Shown piece after piece: positions 30,210-38,921 of a stretch of DNA of 64,000 nt (position 1 is its first letter; each line of letters starts with the position of its first letter). The notes under the pieces were generated by a model that was not told the DNA's origin, ran no database searches, and worked only from the letters and a program-made list of their open reading frames with translations. A program made the position numbers and the translations under genes. The DNA is from Curtobacterium sp. S6 (lineage in GTDB: Bacteria > Actinomycetota > Actinomycetes > Actinomycetales > Micrococcaceae), in NCBI RefSeq assembly GCF_000710345.2, contig NZ_JHEL01000015.1:310001-374000 (forward strand), read 5' to 3'.

Positions 30210-31301
30210 TTAGGCCTCACTCGCCATCTCTTGCTTCTGCTTGCCGCGCTCCCAGTACGCCGGGCCAACCGGCTCGTGGAAGTCGCTGCGGGCAACGAGG
30301 TAGCCCTCGGAATCGACGGTGATCGGAAGCTGCGGCAACGCGTGTGCGGCGGGACCGAAGATCACTTCGCATTCGTTGGCAGCATCGAACGTGGACTGAT
30401 GGCAGGGGCACAGCAAATGGTGCGTGCGCTGCTCGTACAGGGCGATAGGGCAACCGACGTGCGTGCACACCTTCGAGTAGGCAATGATGCCGTCGACGTT
30501 CCAGTCTTTGCGATCCTCCGAAACGTGCAGTTCTTCGGGATCCATCCGCATGAGCAACACCACGGCCTTAGCCTTCTCTTCGAGATATCCGTCCTCGTGA
30601 GAGATGTCCAAGATGTTTTCCGGCAACACGTGGTAAGCGGAACCCATGGTCACGTCTGCGGCCTTGATGGGAGTGCCCGAGGGGTCACGCACGAGACGGA
30701 TTCCCTGATCCCACAGTGTGTGGGACAAGACCTTGGTGTCGATGGGGCCGAGCTCACGGAAGAGGGTAACGAACGTGAGAGGAGCAAGAATGATTGCACC
30801 GATCAGGGTATTCCGCAGGAGCGGGCGACGCTTGACGCCCGACTCGTCGATGATGGTCTCGACGATTTCCTGAGCCTCGGCGCGCGAGTCTTCGGAGCTG
30901 ATCTCGTGCCGCATCTCGACCAGCTCGTGGTCGGGCATGAGAGTGCGAGCCCAGTGGACGATGCCGATGCCGATGCCGAACATCGTGCAGGCGATGCCCA
31001 GACCCAACAGCAAATTCTGCAAGCGCAGATTATTCGTGGGGTCGGGATTGGTCACGTCGTACATGTTGCCGTCGGCCTTGATCGCGAAGAAGCCGATCCA
31101 GAAGACGAAGGCCCCGACGATCGACAGGATAAACAGCCAGGAGACTTGACGTTCCGCACGCTTGGCGCGACGAGGGTCAAGATCCGTCAGACGCGGTTCG
31201 TGGTGCGGCAGACCGGGATCCGGAAATTTTTCCTGGTTCTGATCTCCTGAGGTAGCAACGGCGCCGGACTGATCCGGTGCTCCGTCACGATGGTTGCCCA
31301 T
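30210..31301 (-). CDS. qcrA: Cytochrome bc1 complex Rieske iron-sulfur subunit
   Basis: QcrA carries the 2Fe-2S cluster that takes electrons from quinol. The 363 residues have three predicted membrane segments (about 54-74, 99-117 and 163-181), as usual in actinobacteria and unlike the single helix of other phyla. The cluster ligands are C279/H281 in CTHVGC and C298/H301 in CPCH, with the disulfide cysteines C284 and C300. The N-terminal ~50 residues are polar and cytoplasmic. Confidence 0.96.
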   Translation of the reverse strand: MGNHRDGAPDQSGAVATSGDQNQEKFPDPGLPHHEPRLTDLDPRRAKRAERQVSWLFILSIVGAFVFWIGFFAIKADGNMYDVTNPDPTNNLRLQNLLLGLGIACTMFGIGIGIVHWARTLMPDHELVEMRHEISSEDSRAEAQEIVETIIDESGVKRRPLLRNTLIGAIILAPLTFVTLFRELGPIDTKVLSHTLWDQGIRLVRDPSGTPIKAADVTMGSAYHVLPENILDISHEDGYLEEKAKAVVLLMRMDPEELHVSEDRKDWNVDGIIAYSKVCTHVGCPIALYEQRTHHLLCPCHQSTFDAANECEVIFGPAAHALPQLPITVDSEGYLVARSDFHEPVGPAYWERGKQKQEMASEA

Positions 31302-31359
31302 GTGTTCCTCTATCTTCCTTGGTACGAGCTGCTAGTAAGTGTGTGATGCTCAGATGAGC

Positions 31360-32154
31360 TTATGCGGAGCGCGAGGTCAGCCAAACGGTGAACCCAACCA
31401 CGACGCCAAGACCGATGGTCCAAATGAACAGACCTTCAGAGACCGGGCCGAGGGATCCCAGGGCGAGTCCGCCGGGGGAGCTGTTGGTTTCCTGAGCCTT
31501 CAGGTACGTGATCACGTCGCGCTTCTCATCGGGAGTGATGTTGGCGTCGTTGAAGACGGGCATGTTCTGAGGGCCGGTTTCCATGGCCTCGTAGATGTGC
31601 TGTTCGGAGACGCCCATCAGGGTGGGTGCGAATTTTCCTCGCGTCAGCGCACCACCGGCGCCGGCCGCGTTGTGGCACATGGCACAGTTGGCCAGGAAGA
31701 CCTTGGCACCATTGGCCGCGTCGCCCTTGCTCGTATCGACGGACTCTGCGTCCGGTACGCCGGGGCCTGCACCGGTGGAGGCAACGTACGCGGCCAGCTG
31801 CTTGGTCTGCTCTTCATTGAACTGACCCGGCTTCAGCTGAGCCTGAGTGCCCTGCATCTCCATGGGCATACGGCCGGTGCCGACCTGGAAGTCCACCGCA
31901 GCGGCGCCCACGCCGATCAGCGAGGGACCGTCCTGAGTGCCCTCTGCGTTGGTTCCGTGGCAGGTGGCGCAGTTCGACTGGAACAACTTTTGTCCGGCGG
32001 CGATGTCATCTGCTGTATAGCTCTGCGAGGAGTCGGCCTTGGCCTGGTTGGTGGCTGAGGCAACTGCATAGAGGCCGCCAGTCAGGACAAGAGCGACAGC
32101 CAAAAGAATGATGGCTGCCAGCGGATGACGCCGCTTTTGAGAAAGTGCCTTCAC
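31360..32154 (-). CDS. qcrC: Di-haem cytochrome c subunit of the bc1 complex
   Basis: QcrC links bc1 to aa3 oxidase directly, replacing a soluble cytochrome c in actinobacteria. GTG 32154 follows AAAGGA and gives MKALSQKRRHPLA; the earlier open frame overlaps ctaE. The 264 residues have an N-terminal signal-anchor helix (about 11-34), two haem-binding CxxCH motifs (C62-C65-H66 and C158-C161-H162), and a C-terminal membrane helix (LFIWTIGLGVVVGFTVWL). Confidence 0.96.
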   Translation of the reverse strand: MKALSQKRRHPLAAIILLAVALVLTGGLYAVASATNQAKADSSQSYTADDIAAGQKLFQSNCATCHGTNAEGTQDGPSLIGVGAAAVDFQVGTGRMPMEMQGTQAQLKPGQFNEEQTKQLAAYVASTGAGPGVPDAESVDTSKGDAANGAKVFLANCAMCHNAAGAGGALTRGKFAPTLMGVSEQHIYEAMETGPQNMPVFNDANITPDEKRDVITYLKAQETNSSPGGLALGSLGPVSEGLFIWTIGLGVVVGFTVWLTSRSA

Positions 32155-32212
32155 GTCAAGAGTTCCTTTGTCTGTGTGTGATTGATGTGCGGAGGGACTG
32201 CCGGGGCGGCGG

Positions 32213-32851
32213 CTACTTGACGAAGTAGACGACGAGGAACAGCACGATCCAGACCACGTCGACGAAGTGCCAGTAGTACGAGACCACGATTGCCGAAGTC
32301 GCTTCGTAATGACCGAAGCGCTTGGCGACGTAGGCACGCCCAATGATGAAGAGGAACGCGATGAGTCCCGCCGTCACGTGAAGAGCGTGGAAACCGGTCG
32401 TGATGTAGAACGCCGATCCATACGCGCTTCCGGCGATCGAGACGCCTTCGGAGACGAGCGTCGCGTATTCCATCGACTGGATGCTCACGAAGAAGGCGCC
32501 CATCAAGAACGTGAGGAAGAACCATTCGATCATTCCCCACTGTCCGACCTGCCAGATCGATCCCGACCGGCGGGCCTTGAGCTGTTCGGCCTTGAAGACG
32601 CCGAACTGGCAGGTGACCGAACTCAGGACGAGGACGATCGTGTTGGCCAGCGCGAGAGGAACGTCGAGGTGGTGGGTGTTTTCCGCCCACACCTCGGGCA
32701 CCGTGGCGCGCAGGGTGAAGTACATGGCAAAGAGTCCGGCGAAGAACATCAGCTCACTCGCGAGCCAAACGACCGTGCCTACGGACACGATGTTGGGGCG
32801 GTTGAGCGTCGGTTGCGCCGACTTACTGGGAGTTTGGGTTGCAGTTGTCAC
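32213..32851 (-). CDS. ctaE: Cytochrome c oxidase subunit III
   Basis: Subunit III is a structural oxidase subunit. GTG 32851 gives the family-typical N-terminus MTTATQTPSKSAQPTLNRPN followed by MVSVGT-like VSVGTVVWLASELMFF. The frame opens 23 codons earlier (32920), but that extension is not family-like. The 212 residues form five helices including FHALHVTAGLIAFLFIIG and SYYWHFVDVVWIVLF. A TAATGT element lies 4 bases before the start and could be a -10 for a very short leader. First gene of ctaE-qcrC-qcrA-qcrB. Confidence 0.95.
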   Translation of the reverse strand: MTTATQTPSKSAQPTLNRPNIVSVGTVVWLASELMFFAGLFAMYFTLRATVPEVWAENTHHLDVPLALANTIVLVLSSVTCQFGVFKAEQLKARRSGSIWQVGQWGMIEWFFLTFLMGAFFVSIQSMEYATLVSEGVSIAGSAYGSAFYITTGFHALHVTAGLIAFLFIIGRAYVAKRFGHYEATSAIVVSYYWHFVDVVWIVLFLVVYFVK

Positions 32852-33101
32852 ATAGACATTATGTCGGTAAAACTCCTGCCGAACCAACAGGGAGGGGTTT
32901 TGGGCCGCTCGGCGTGTCACGTCTGGGCGCGAAAACCCCCTGATTTCCGCGGTATCTAGGGGCGGCTAAGGTCGGACAGGAATTAAGCTCACGTAACGGT
33001 GGGACGAGTGCCACACCCATTCACCCAGGACACATCCAGCTGACCTCCAGACGCCGGAGGTATGCACGGGAAATCCGCCACGGATCCCGTAAGGTTGCCC
33101 C

Positions 33102-34157
33102 ATGAGCAATGCCCAATTTCCTGCGCGCGAGACCACCTGGAAGTCCCTGATCAATGCGATCGAACGTCACGAGGACCTGACGTATGACGAGTCCGCGTGG
33201 GCCATGAAGGAAATGATGACCGGGGTGGCCGACCCGGTGCAGGTAGCGGCCTTCCTGGTGGGGCTCCACACCAAGGGGGAGTCAGCCGAAGAGCTGCATG
33301 GACTGTCGGAGCAGATGCTCAGCATGGCCGAGAAGTATCAGGGCCCGCACGACGCCGTCGATATCGTCGGCACCGGGGGAGACCAGCACAACACCGTCAA
33401 TATCTCGACCATGGCCTCGTTGGTGATCGCCGGCACCGGCCTCAAGGTCGTCAAGCACGGAAACCGTGCATCGTCCTCGTCCACGGGGTCGGCGGATGCC
33501 CTGGAGCGGCTCGGATTGCCCCTCGACGCCCCGGCGGATCGAGTCGAAGCATCCGTCGACGAGGTGGGCATCTCATTCCTCTTCGCCAATACCTATCACC
33601 CGGCCATGCGCTACATCGGGCCCATCCGCAAGACTCTGGGCGTCCCGACCGTCTTCAACTTCCTCGGCCCGCTGGCCAATCCGGCGCGCGTGAATTCCTC
33701 GGTGATCGGCGTCTCGAGCTTGCGGATCGCTCCGTTGATGGCCGACGTCTTTGCCCGCAGGGGGCAGCACGCCCTGGTGTTTACCGGGCCCCTCAACCTG
33801 GACGAGCTAAGCCTGATCGGGCCGACTCAGATGTGGGAAGCCTACGACGGGGACATTCAGGAATCGGTGATCGAGGTTGCCGATCTGAACCTGCCATCCA
33901 ACACGCTCGCCGACATCACCGGCAAAGACCCCGAATTCAACGCCGACGTGATTCGCAGAGTGATATCGGGGGAGAAGGGGCCGATTCGCGACACCGTGGT
34001 CCTCAACGCGGCCGCGGGTTTGGTGGCCGCCTCGAACGAGGTCACCCGCCCCCTGGCGGAGCGCCTCAACGATGCCATGGTCGTGGCGGAAGAGTCGCTC
34101 GACTCCGGACGGGCACACCAGGTCTTGACGGACTGGATCGCCTTCCTTCAGGCTTGA
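33102..34157 (+). CDS. trpD: Anthranilate phosphoribosyltransferase
   Basis: TrpD joins anthranilate and PRPP in tryptophan synthesis. The 351 residues contain the PRPP-binding GTGGD (about 87-91), VKHGNRASSSSTGSADALE, and the C-terminal LNAAAGLVAAS. The ATG at 33102 gives MSNAQFPARETTW. No other trp gene lies in the window, so trpD is isolated, as is common in actinobacteria where it sits next to the ctaE-qcr genes, here divergent. Confidence 0.96.
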   Translation: MSNAQFPARETTWKSLINAIERHEDLTYDESAWAMKEMMTGVADPVQVAAFLVGLHTKGESAEELHGLSEQMLSMAEKYQGPHDAVDIVGTGGDQHNTVNISTMASLVIAGTGLKVVKHGNRASSSSTGSADALERLGLPLDAPADRVEASVDEVGISFLFANTYHPAMRYIGPIRKTLGVPTVFNFLGPLANPARVNSSVIGVSSLRIAPLMADVFARRGQHALVFTGPLNLDELSLIGPTQMWEAYDGDIQESVIEVADLNLPSNTLADITGKDPEFNADVIRRVISGEKGPIRDTVVLNAAAGLVAASNEVTRPLAERLNDAMVVAEESLDSGRAHQVLTDWIAFLQA

Positions 34158-34160
34158 CCT

Positions 34161-34178
34161 AACCTTATATCTAAGGTT
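34161..34178. repeat. short perfect inverted repeat after trpD
   Basis: AACCTTA (34161-34167) and TAAGGTT (34172-34178) flank TATC. It lies just after the trpD stop and before the convergent DUF3054 stop. It is too weak for a strong terminator. The arms resemble half-sites of DtxR/IdeR iron boxes but in inverted order, so an operator role is doubtful. Confidence 0.4.
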
Positions 34179-34232
34179 GAAGGTTGTGATAGGCTCAGGG
34201 TGTTCGAGATCCGGAGAGCTCGCGCGTCGAGT

Positions 34233-34637
34233 TCAGCGCGTGATCCGAGCGATGATCCTCATGACGAGCCTGAAACCCAGCAGGAAGACGCCGGTTGCGA
34301 TGGTCGCCACGATGATGAACGACCAGTGCGTGCCGTATCCGGTGACCGCGCGGAGGAGCATCCCGACGACGACGGTTGCCACCCAAATGATGACACCGCT
34401 AGGGAATATGGCCTGAGGTTGCCGCCAGGCGCGAATGACGAGCCATCCGACGAGGCCGCCAACCAAGAACGGCCAGGCCGTTTCCGCAAATCCAGCCGCA
34501 TTTTCTCCGTGAGACAGCCGACCGATCACCGCAAAGGCGACGATCAGGACGGCGTCGACGATGGCATACAGGACCGCAGTGGATCCCGTTGCGGGGGCGT
34601 GGCTGTGAGTGTGAGGGTTGCGGGTTGTCTGACTCAT
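34233..34637 (-). CDS. DUF3054 family membrane protein
   Basis: This is a 134-residue integral membrane protein of actinobacterial DUF3054, of unknown function. Four hydrophobic segments are visible: AVLYAIVDAVLIVAFAVIG, WPFLVGGLVGWLVIRAW, FPSGVIIWVATVVVGMLL, and WSFIIVATIATGVFLLGF. The family motifs are IGRLSHGE after helix 1 and AWRQPQAIFPSGV before helix 3. It starts MSQTTRNPHTHSHAP with a His-rich soluble tail. Convergent with trpD, divergent from the NfeD gene. Confidence 0.88.
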   Translation of the reverse strand: MSQTTRNPHTHSHAPATGSTAVLYAIVDAVLIVAFAVIGRLSHGENAAGFAETAWPFLVGGLVGWLVIRAWRQPQAIFPSGVIIWVATVVVGMLLRAVTGYGTHWSFIIVATIATGVFLLGFRLVMRIIARITR

Positions 34638-34812
34638 GACGCGAATCTATCTCAGGTGGCCACGTGAGCACGAAGAGAGGGGTCCAAAAAGGCACTACTT
34701 TACATAATGTAGATTATCGGTGTTACGTAGGCGGTTCATGATGGGCGGTAAAGCGTGTGTTCGGAGGCACTTTCGGGCACGATAGATCTATACACCCTGA
34801 AAGGACGTCGAC

Positions 34813-35295
34813 ATGTTGGCTTGGATTGCCGAAAATCCCGTTGCCGTCTGGCTGATCGCGGCGATTATTTTGGGCGTGGTCGAAATGCTCTCTTTGGATT
34901 TCTTCTGCCTGATGCTTTCGGTCGCGTGCCTAGCATCGATGGTCGTCGCACTTGCTGTCGACAGCTGGACGATTCAGGTCCTCGTTTTCGCCATAGTGGC
35001 AATCCTTCTCATCTTCCTCGTTCGTCCCATCATCGTGCGCAAGCTTCATCGGAACACTCCGGAATCTCTGAGCAATGTTGATCGATTGATTGGTCAACGG
35101 GTCGACGTTTTGGAGACCGTCACGGAAAACGCCGGTCTCGTTCGGTTGGCTGGTGATCATTGGTCGGCCCGGATAATGGGTCATCGGGGCCATATCTCAC
35201 CTGGTCAGCAAGGAATCGTGCGTAGCATCGACGGTGCCACGGCCGTGATCTCGGCCGTGAACGAGGGTGATCATCCCACGCCGGATCAGGAATAG
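34813..35295 (+). CDS. NfeD-family membrane protein
   Basis: NfeD proteins form an OB-fold partner of SPFH/band-7 proteins and are thought to organise membrane microdomains. The 160 residues start with helices WIAENPVAVWLIAAIILGVVEM-like and LMLSVACLASMVVALAV and IQVLVFAIVAILLIFLV, then a soluble beta domain (IGQRVDVLETVTENAGLVRL ... HISPGQQGIVRSIDG). The ATG follows GAAAGGA. The band-7 gene starts 41 bases downstream, and the pairing is the usual arrangement. Confidence 0.88.
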   Translation: MLAWIAENPVAVWLIAAIILGVVEMLSLDFFCLMLSVACLASMVVALAVDSWTIQVLVFAIVAILLIFLVRPIIVRKLHRNTPESLSNVDRLIGQRVDVLETVTENAGLVRLAGDHWSARIMGHRGHISPGQQGIVRSIDGATAVISAVNEGDHPTPDQE

Positions 35296-35336
35296 TCTCA
35301 ACGCCCGCAGCAGAACCATTGGAAAGGTAACCCACC

Positions 35337-36536
35337 ATGGCACCGCTCATTATCGTGCTGGTCCTCATCATCATTTTTGTGGTGATCACGGTCTTTAAGG
35401 CCGTCCGCATCATCCCCCAGGCACGGGCCGGAATCGTCGAACGATTGGGCAAATATCAGACCACCCTTAACCCGGGTCTGCATTTTGTCGTTCCTTTTAT
35501 CGACAGGGTTCTCCCCCTCATCGACCTTCGCGAACAGGTAGTGTCCTTCCCGTCGCAGTCCGTGATTACCGAGGACAACCTGGTCGTCGGAATCGACACG
35601 GTGGTCTATTTCCAGGTCACGGATTCTCGGGCAGCAACCTATGAAATCACCAACTACATCCACGCCGTCGACGAGCTCACGAGCGCGACGCTGCGTAACG
35701 TGGTCGGCGGTCTCAACCTGGAACAGACGTTGACCTCCCGTGACCAGATCAACGCCGAGCTTCGAGGAGTTTTGGATAGCACCACCGGTCGCTGGGGCCT
35801 GCGGGTGTCCCGCGTGGACATCAAGGAGATCCAGCCGCCGGTTTCCATCCAGGATTCGATGGAGAAGCAGATGCGTGCGGAACGTGATCGTCGTGCGGCC
35901 ATCCTGACGGCCGAAGGGCAAAAGCAGTCGCAGATTCTCACGGCCGAGGGCGAGCGGCAGGCGGCGATCCTGTCGGCCGAGGGTGATGCCAAGGCCGCGA
36001 TTCTTCGGGCCGACGGTGAGGCTCAGGCCGTGCACAAGGTCTTCACCGCGATTCACAAGGCGAAGCCGACCCAGAAACTGTTGAGCTACCAGTATCTGCA
36101 GACACTGCCGAAGCTGGCCGAAGGCGATGCCAACAAGCTGTGGTTCATCCCGACGGAACTCGGCGACGCGTTGCGCGGCATCGGCAAGGCCTTCGGAGAC
36201 GACGGCGCCAGGGTGGACCCCATGAATCCGTTTACCAACGTTTCCGACACCGACGAGGAGGTCGACGTTCCGCTGGACGACGAACCCATCGTCGATACCC
36301 CTGAACTCAAGGTCACCGAAGAGGATCTCAAGGCCGATCCGACGCAGACCATGGTTGATCCCGATGATTTCGAGATGCCGCCGTCGAGTATCGACCCCGA
36401 CGCGGTCAGCACGGGAACCGCGAATGACCCGGCGTCCTCCGGCTCCGAGGCCCATCCGCAGCAGGATTCCCGCGGAGATTCCTCCGGGTCGGCGTACGGC
36501 ATTCCGGGCAACTCAGCGAGTCAACGACGTCGCTGA
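35337..36536 (+). CDS. SPFH/band-7 (stomatin-like) protein
   Basis: This is a membrane-anchored scaffold protein of 399 residues. An N-terminal hydrophobic helix (LIIVLVLIIIFVVITVF) is followed by the SPFH domain (IIPQARAGIVERLGKYQTTL ... VFQSQ-like FPSQSVITEDNLVV, DTVVYFQVTD). A coiled-coil region with tandem repeats of the type AEGxxQAxILxAEG follows (residues about 190-225; ILTAEGQKQSQ, ILTAEGERQAA, ILSAEGDAKAA, ILRADGEAQAV). The C-terminal 100 residues are acidic and low-complexity. It is co-transcribed with the NfeD gene by position. Confidence 0.9.
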   Translation: MAPLIIVLVLIIIFVVITVFKAVRIIPQARAGIVERLGKYQTTLNPGLHFVVPFIDRVLPLIDLREQVVSFPSQSVITEDNLVVGIDTVVYFQVTDSRAATYEITNYIHAVDELTSATLRNVVGGLNLEQTLTSRDQINAELRGVLDSTTGRWGLRVSRVDIKEIQPPVSIQDSMEKQMRAERDRRAAILTAEGQKQSQILTAEGERQAAILSAEGDAKAAILRADGEAQAVHKVFTAIHKAKPTQKLLSYQYLQTLPKLAEGDANKLWFIPTELGDALRGIGKAFGDDGARVDPMNPFTNVSDTDEEVDVPLDDEPIVDTPELKVTEEDLKADPTQTMVDPDDFEMPPSSIDPDAVSTGTANDPASSGSEAHPQQDSRGDSSGSAYGIPGNSASQRRR

Positions 36537-36542
36537 CAGCAC

Positions 36543-36592
36543 GCGGCGCCGCCCTCACTCCCCTTTTCCGAGGGCGGTATGGGCGGCGCCGC
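36543..36592 (+). terminator. terminator-like hairpin after the band-7 gene
   Basis: A 12-bp perfect stem (36543-36554 with 36581-36592) encloses a second smaller stem around CTCCCCTTTTCC, 6 bases after the stop. It lacks a T run. Confidence 0.6.
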
Positions 36593-36717
36593 GTTGCAGC
36601 CACCAGAGATTTCGATGATCGGCACGATCAATGAGACCATGAGAAGGAATAAAGAGGGACTCGTCGACGCTGATATAAGATGTTGTCTTTGCGTGTCCAC
36701 CCGGGAAGGAATTAATT

Positions 36718-37068
36718 ATGAGTGATCGTAGCCTCCGAGGCATGCGTTTGGGCTCGCAGTCCATGGAGTCGGAACAGGGCGTCGAGCCGGCGCCTCGTCA
36801 GCGCGTCGAGTACCGGACCGAGGACGGCGAACAGGTTTTCGTCACCTTCGCCGCCGAAGCGGACATCCCCGCCACCTGGTCCGCGAAAACGGGCAAGCAG
36901 GCATTCCTCGTCGACGGTTCGAAGCCGGACGCGGGTAACGAGAAGCCGATCCGCACCCACTGGGATATGTTGCTGGAGCGCCGTTCCATGGAAGAGCTCG
37001 AAGAGACTCTGCAGAAGCGCATCGAATACTACCGTGACCGCCTAGACCTGGCGACACCGGAAAAATAA
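36718..37068 (+). CDS. rbpA: RNA polymerase-binding protein RbpA
   Basis: RbpA is an actinobacterial activator that binds RNA polymerase and group I/II sigma factors and stabilises open complexes. The 116 residues start MSDRSLRGMRLGSQSMESE, the N-terminal tail motif of the family. A central beta domain follows (VEYRTEDGEQVFVTFAAEAD). The sigma-interacting C-terminal helices are HWDMLLERRSMEELEETLQ. The central domain has no cysteine, so this version cannot bind zinc by Cys ligands. The ATG follows GGAAGG. A TATAAG element at about 36672 could be the -10. Confidence 0.94.
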   Translation: MSDRSLRGMRLGSQSMESEQGVEPAPRQRVEYRTEDGEQVFVTFAAEADIPATWSAKTGKQAFLVDGSKPDAGNEKPIRTHWDMLLERRSMEELEETLQKRIEYYRDRLDLATPEK

Positions 37069-37114
37069 GGCCGTTACGCGACCCGGTCACGGCGAATACT
37101 TCGCCGCGGCCGCC

Positions 37115-37160
37115 ATGACATCGGGACGGCACCCCATGCGGGGTGCCGTCCCGATGTCAT
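37115..37160. terminator. bidirectional terminator between rbpA and the mannosyltransferase gene
   Basis: A perfect 21-bp inverted repeat (37115-37135 with 37140-37160) surrounds an ATGC loop, with TTTC after it on the + side. It separates convergent rbpA and the glycosyltransferase gene. It is the longest perfect stem in the window. Confidence 0.9.
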
Positions 37161-37186
37161 TTCTACGGTGGGAACTGCCCCCAACG

Positions 37187-37933
37187 TTACTTTCGGGCCG
37201 CCAACTTATTCTTCAGTGTCTTGGCGCGTGCGCTGAGCCCCCACTGAGCGACCTTGGTCATGGATTCCACGATGACCCCGGAATCCATCTTGGAGTCCCC
37301 GACTTCGCGTTCGACGAAGGTGATCGGCACCTCGGCGATGGTCAGTCCCTGCAGCTGGGTCCTCCAGCCGAGGTCGATTTGGAAGCAGTAGCCGACCGAC
37401 TCGATGGTCTCGAGATCAATCTTTTCCAGGGTTTCCCTGCGGAATGCCCGGTATCCGGCGGTGATGTCTTTGACCGTGGTTCCGAGCATGGTCCGGGCAT
37501 AGACGTTGGCGCCCCACGAGAGGAACTGGCGATGCCACGGCCAATTGACCGTCTTGCCGCCGGGAACATAGCGAGATCCGATCGCGAGGTCTGCGCCGTG
37601 TTCGATGGCCTCGAGGAGGCCCCCGAGCTCTTCCGGGCGATGCGAGCAATCCGCATCCATCTCGACCAAGACGTCGTACCCGTGGGCCAGGCCCCACGTG
37701 AAGCCGGCGATGTAGGCCGCCCCGAGGCCACCCTTCCCCTCGCGATGCAAAACATGAATCAGCTCGTCCTGAACCGACAGGCGGTCCGCGAGCTGGCCGG
37801 TCCCGTCGGGGCTGTTGTCGTCCACCACGAGTACGTGCACATCGGGTTGGGCCGCCCGCAGGCGCTTGATCACCACGGGCAGAGCTTCGAGCTCGTTGTA
37901 CGTGGGGATCACTGTCAGGGTCTTGAGTCGCAC
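37187..37933 (-). CDS. Polyprenol-phosphate mannosyltransferase (GT2, DPM1-like)
   Basis: This is a GT-A glycosyltransferase family 2 enzyme that transfers mannose from GDP-mannose to polyprenyl phosphate, the donor for extracytoplasmic mannosylation. GTG 37933 is preferred over 37957 because AGGAG lies 8 bases before it. The 248 residues include [57 protein letters not shown] (DxD-like metal site) and the C-terminal [16 protein letters not shown]. It lacks the fused N-acyltransferase domain of mycobacterial Ppm1. Last gene of the long minus-strand run. Confidence 0.9.
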   Translation of the reverse strand: MRLKTLTVIPTYNELEALPVVIKRLRAAQPDVHVLVVDDNSPDGTGQLADRLSVQDELIHVLHREGKGGLGAAYIAGFTWGLAHGYDVLVEMDADCSHRPEELGGLLEAIEHGADLAIGSRYVPGGKTVNWPWHRQFLSWGANVYARTMLGTTVKDITAGYRAFRRETLEKIDLETIESVGYCFQIDLGWRTQLQGLTIAEVPITFVEREVGDSKMDSGVIVESMTKVAQWGLSARAKTLKNKLAARK

Positions 37934-38060
37934 TATGTATTCTCCTGCTGAGATCACGCTACGTCGCGGATCCCCGATGATGACGTTGGTCGTATTAATT
38001 GTACCGGCGGCTACTTTATCCCACGTTTGCCCCGGTCGAGGGACGTTCGGGAATTCTGGG

Positions 38061-38921
38061 TCACGACCAGGACAGCTCGCGGGAACCGACCCGGGCTAAT
38101 CTGGCCTCCGGATAGCTCGTGTCCGACAACTCGGGTAGAAGAGGCGTTCTGGCCCGAGGGTCCGTGCTCCAGGCGGCGATGCGGGAATCGGCGGTCTGGA
38201 CCATGAGCGCCTCGGCACGCCACCCGACGAAGTCCACGGGAGCATCCGGAACGATCTGTCCTCCGAAAGGACCGCCTGCCCTGAACAGCCGCTTCAGGCC
38301 GCGCGTCTGAGCCGTAAACGTCGCGCGGGTGGGCAGGCCGATGCTCTCCTGGCTGTCCAATCTCAAAGCCTTCGTGGCCCAGGCCCAGGGATTCGGCGTT
38401 TCCGGTGCTCCCACGATGCTGGTGTCCCCCACCAGCCCGATCGCCGTCCCGAGCTTGAGCTGCTCTTTGACGATGTCGATCCAGGCCTCGTCCTCCAGAG
38501 ACGCGGCCAGGAGCAATCCATGGTCCTCTGTCCCAACAAATTCTTCGCCGGGGCTGGCGACGCGGACGGCGTGCGGCAAGTCATGGGAATCGTTGGTGTA
38601 GATCGAACGAAGGCTGACACCCCGGTCGGTGAAGACGACGCCGGCCGTGTACCCCGCACGAGCCAAGACCTCATCCGTGTCCGCGGACTCGTCGCCCTCG
38701 GCCACGCGCCCGACGAAGCCTGGAACCAGGATTAACCCGTCGAGATCAACGGTCACCATGGTCGGATCGATGAGCGAATCGGCCCCGGCTTCTTCCCCTA
38801 CCCACGCCACACGGTCGTTGTGGACTAACACGGCGGTAGCAAAAGGATTGGCGGGACTGTAGACGGAACCGTTTCTGTACATCACCGTCTGTTGCCCGCG
38901 GTCTGTGATCATGGCAGTCAT
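38061..38921 (-). CDS. shrunken amidohydrolase-like protein lacking metal ligands
   Basis: The 286 residues keep the N-terminal beta-sandwich of a YtcJ/AepA-type amidohydrolase ([33 protein letters not shown]) and its C-terminal part ([37 protein letters not shown]). Where such enzymes have PGFVDxHxH, this protein reads [10 protein letters not shown], so the metal-binding His pair is gone. The central TIM barrel is much shorter than the ~500-residue relatives. The ATG overlaps the helicase stop by four bases (ATGA). Probably non-enzymatic; binding or regulatory role unknown. Confidence 0.7.
   Translation of the reverse strand: MTAMITDRGQQTVMYRNGSVYSPANPFATAVLVHNDRVAWVGEEAGADSLIDPTMVTVDLDGLILVPGFVGRVAEGDESADTDEVLARAGYTAGVVFTDRGVSLRSIYTNDSHDLPHAVRVASPGEEFVGTEDHGLLLAASLEDEAWIDIVKEQLKLGTAIGLVGDTSIVGAPETPNPWAWATKALRLDSQESIGLPTRATFTAQTRGLKRLFRAGGPFGGQIVPDAPVDFVGWRAEALMVQTADSRIAAWSTDPRARTPLLPELSDTSYPEARLARVGSRELSWS

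Noticed and set aside
28165-30213. 682-codon + strand frame opposite qcrB
   Set aside because: It is antisense to a well-supported cytochrome b gene, has shadow-like composition (many His/Gln/Asp/Arg) and no motif. Only its first ~45 codons matter, as the tail of the hydrolase pseudogene.
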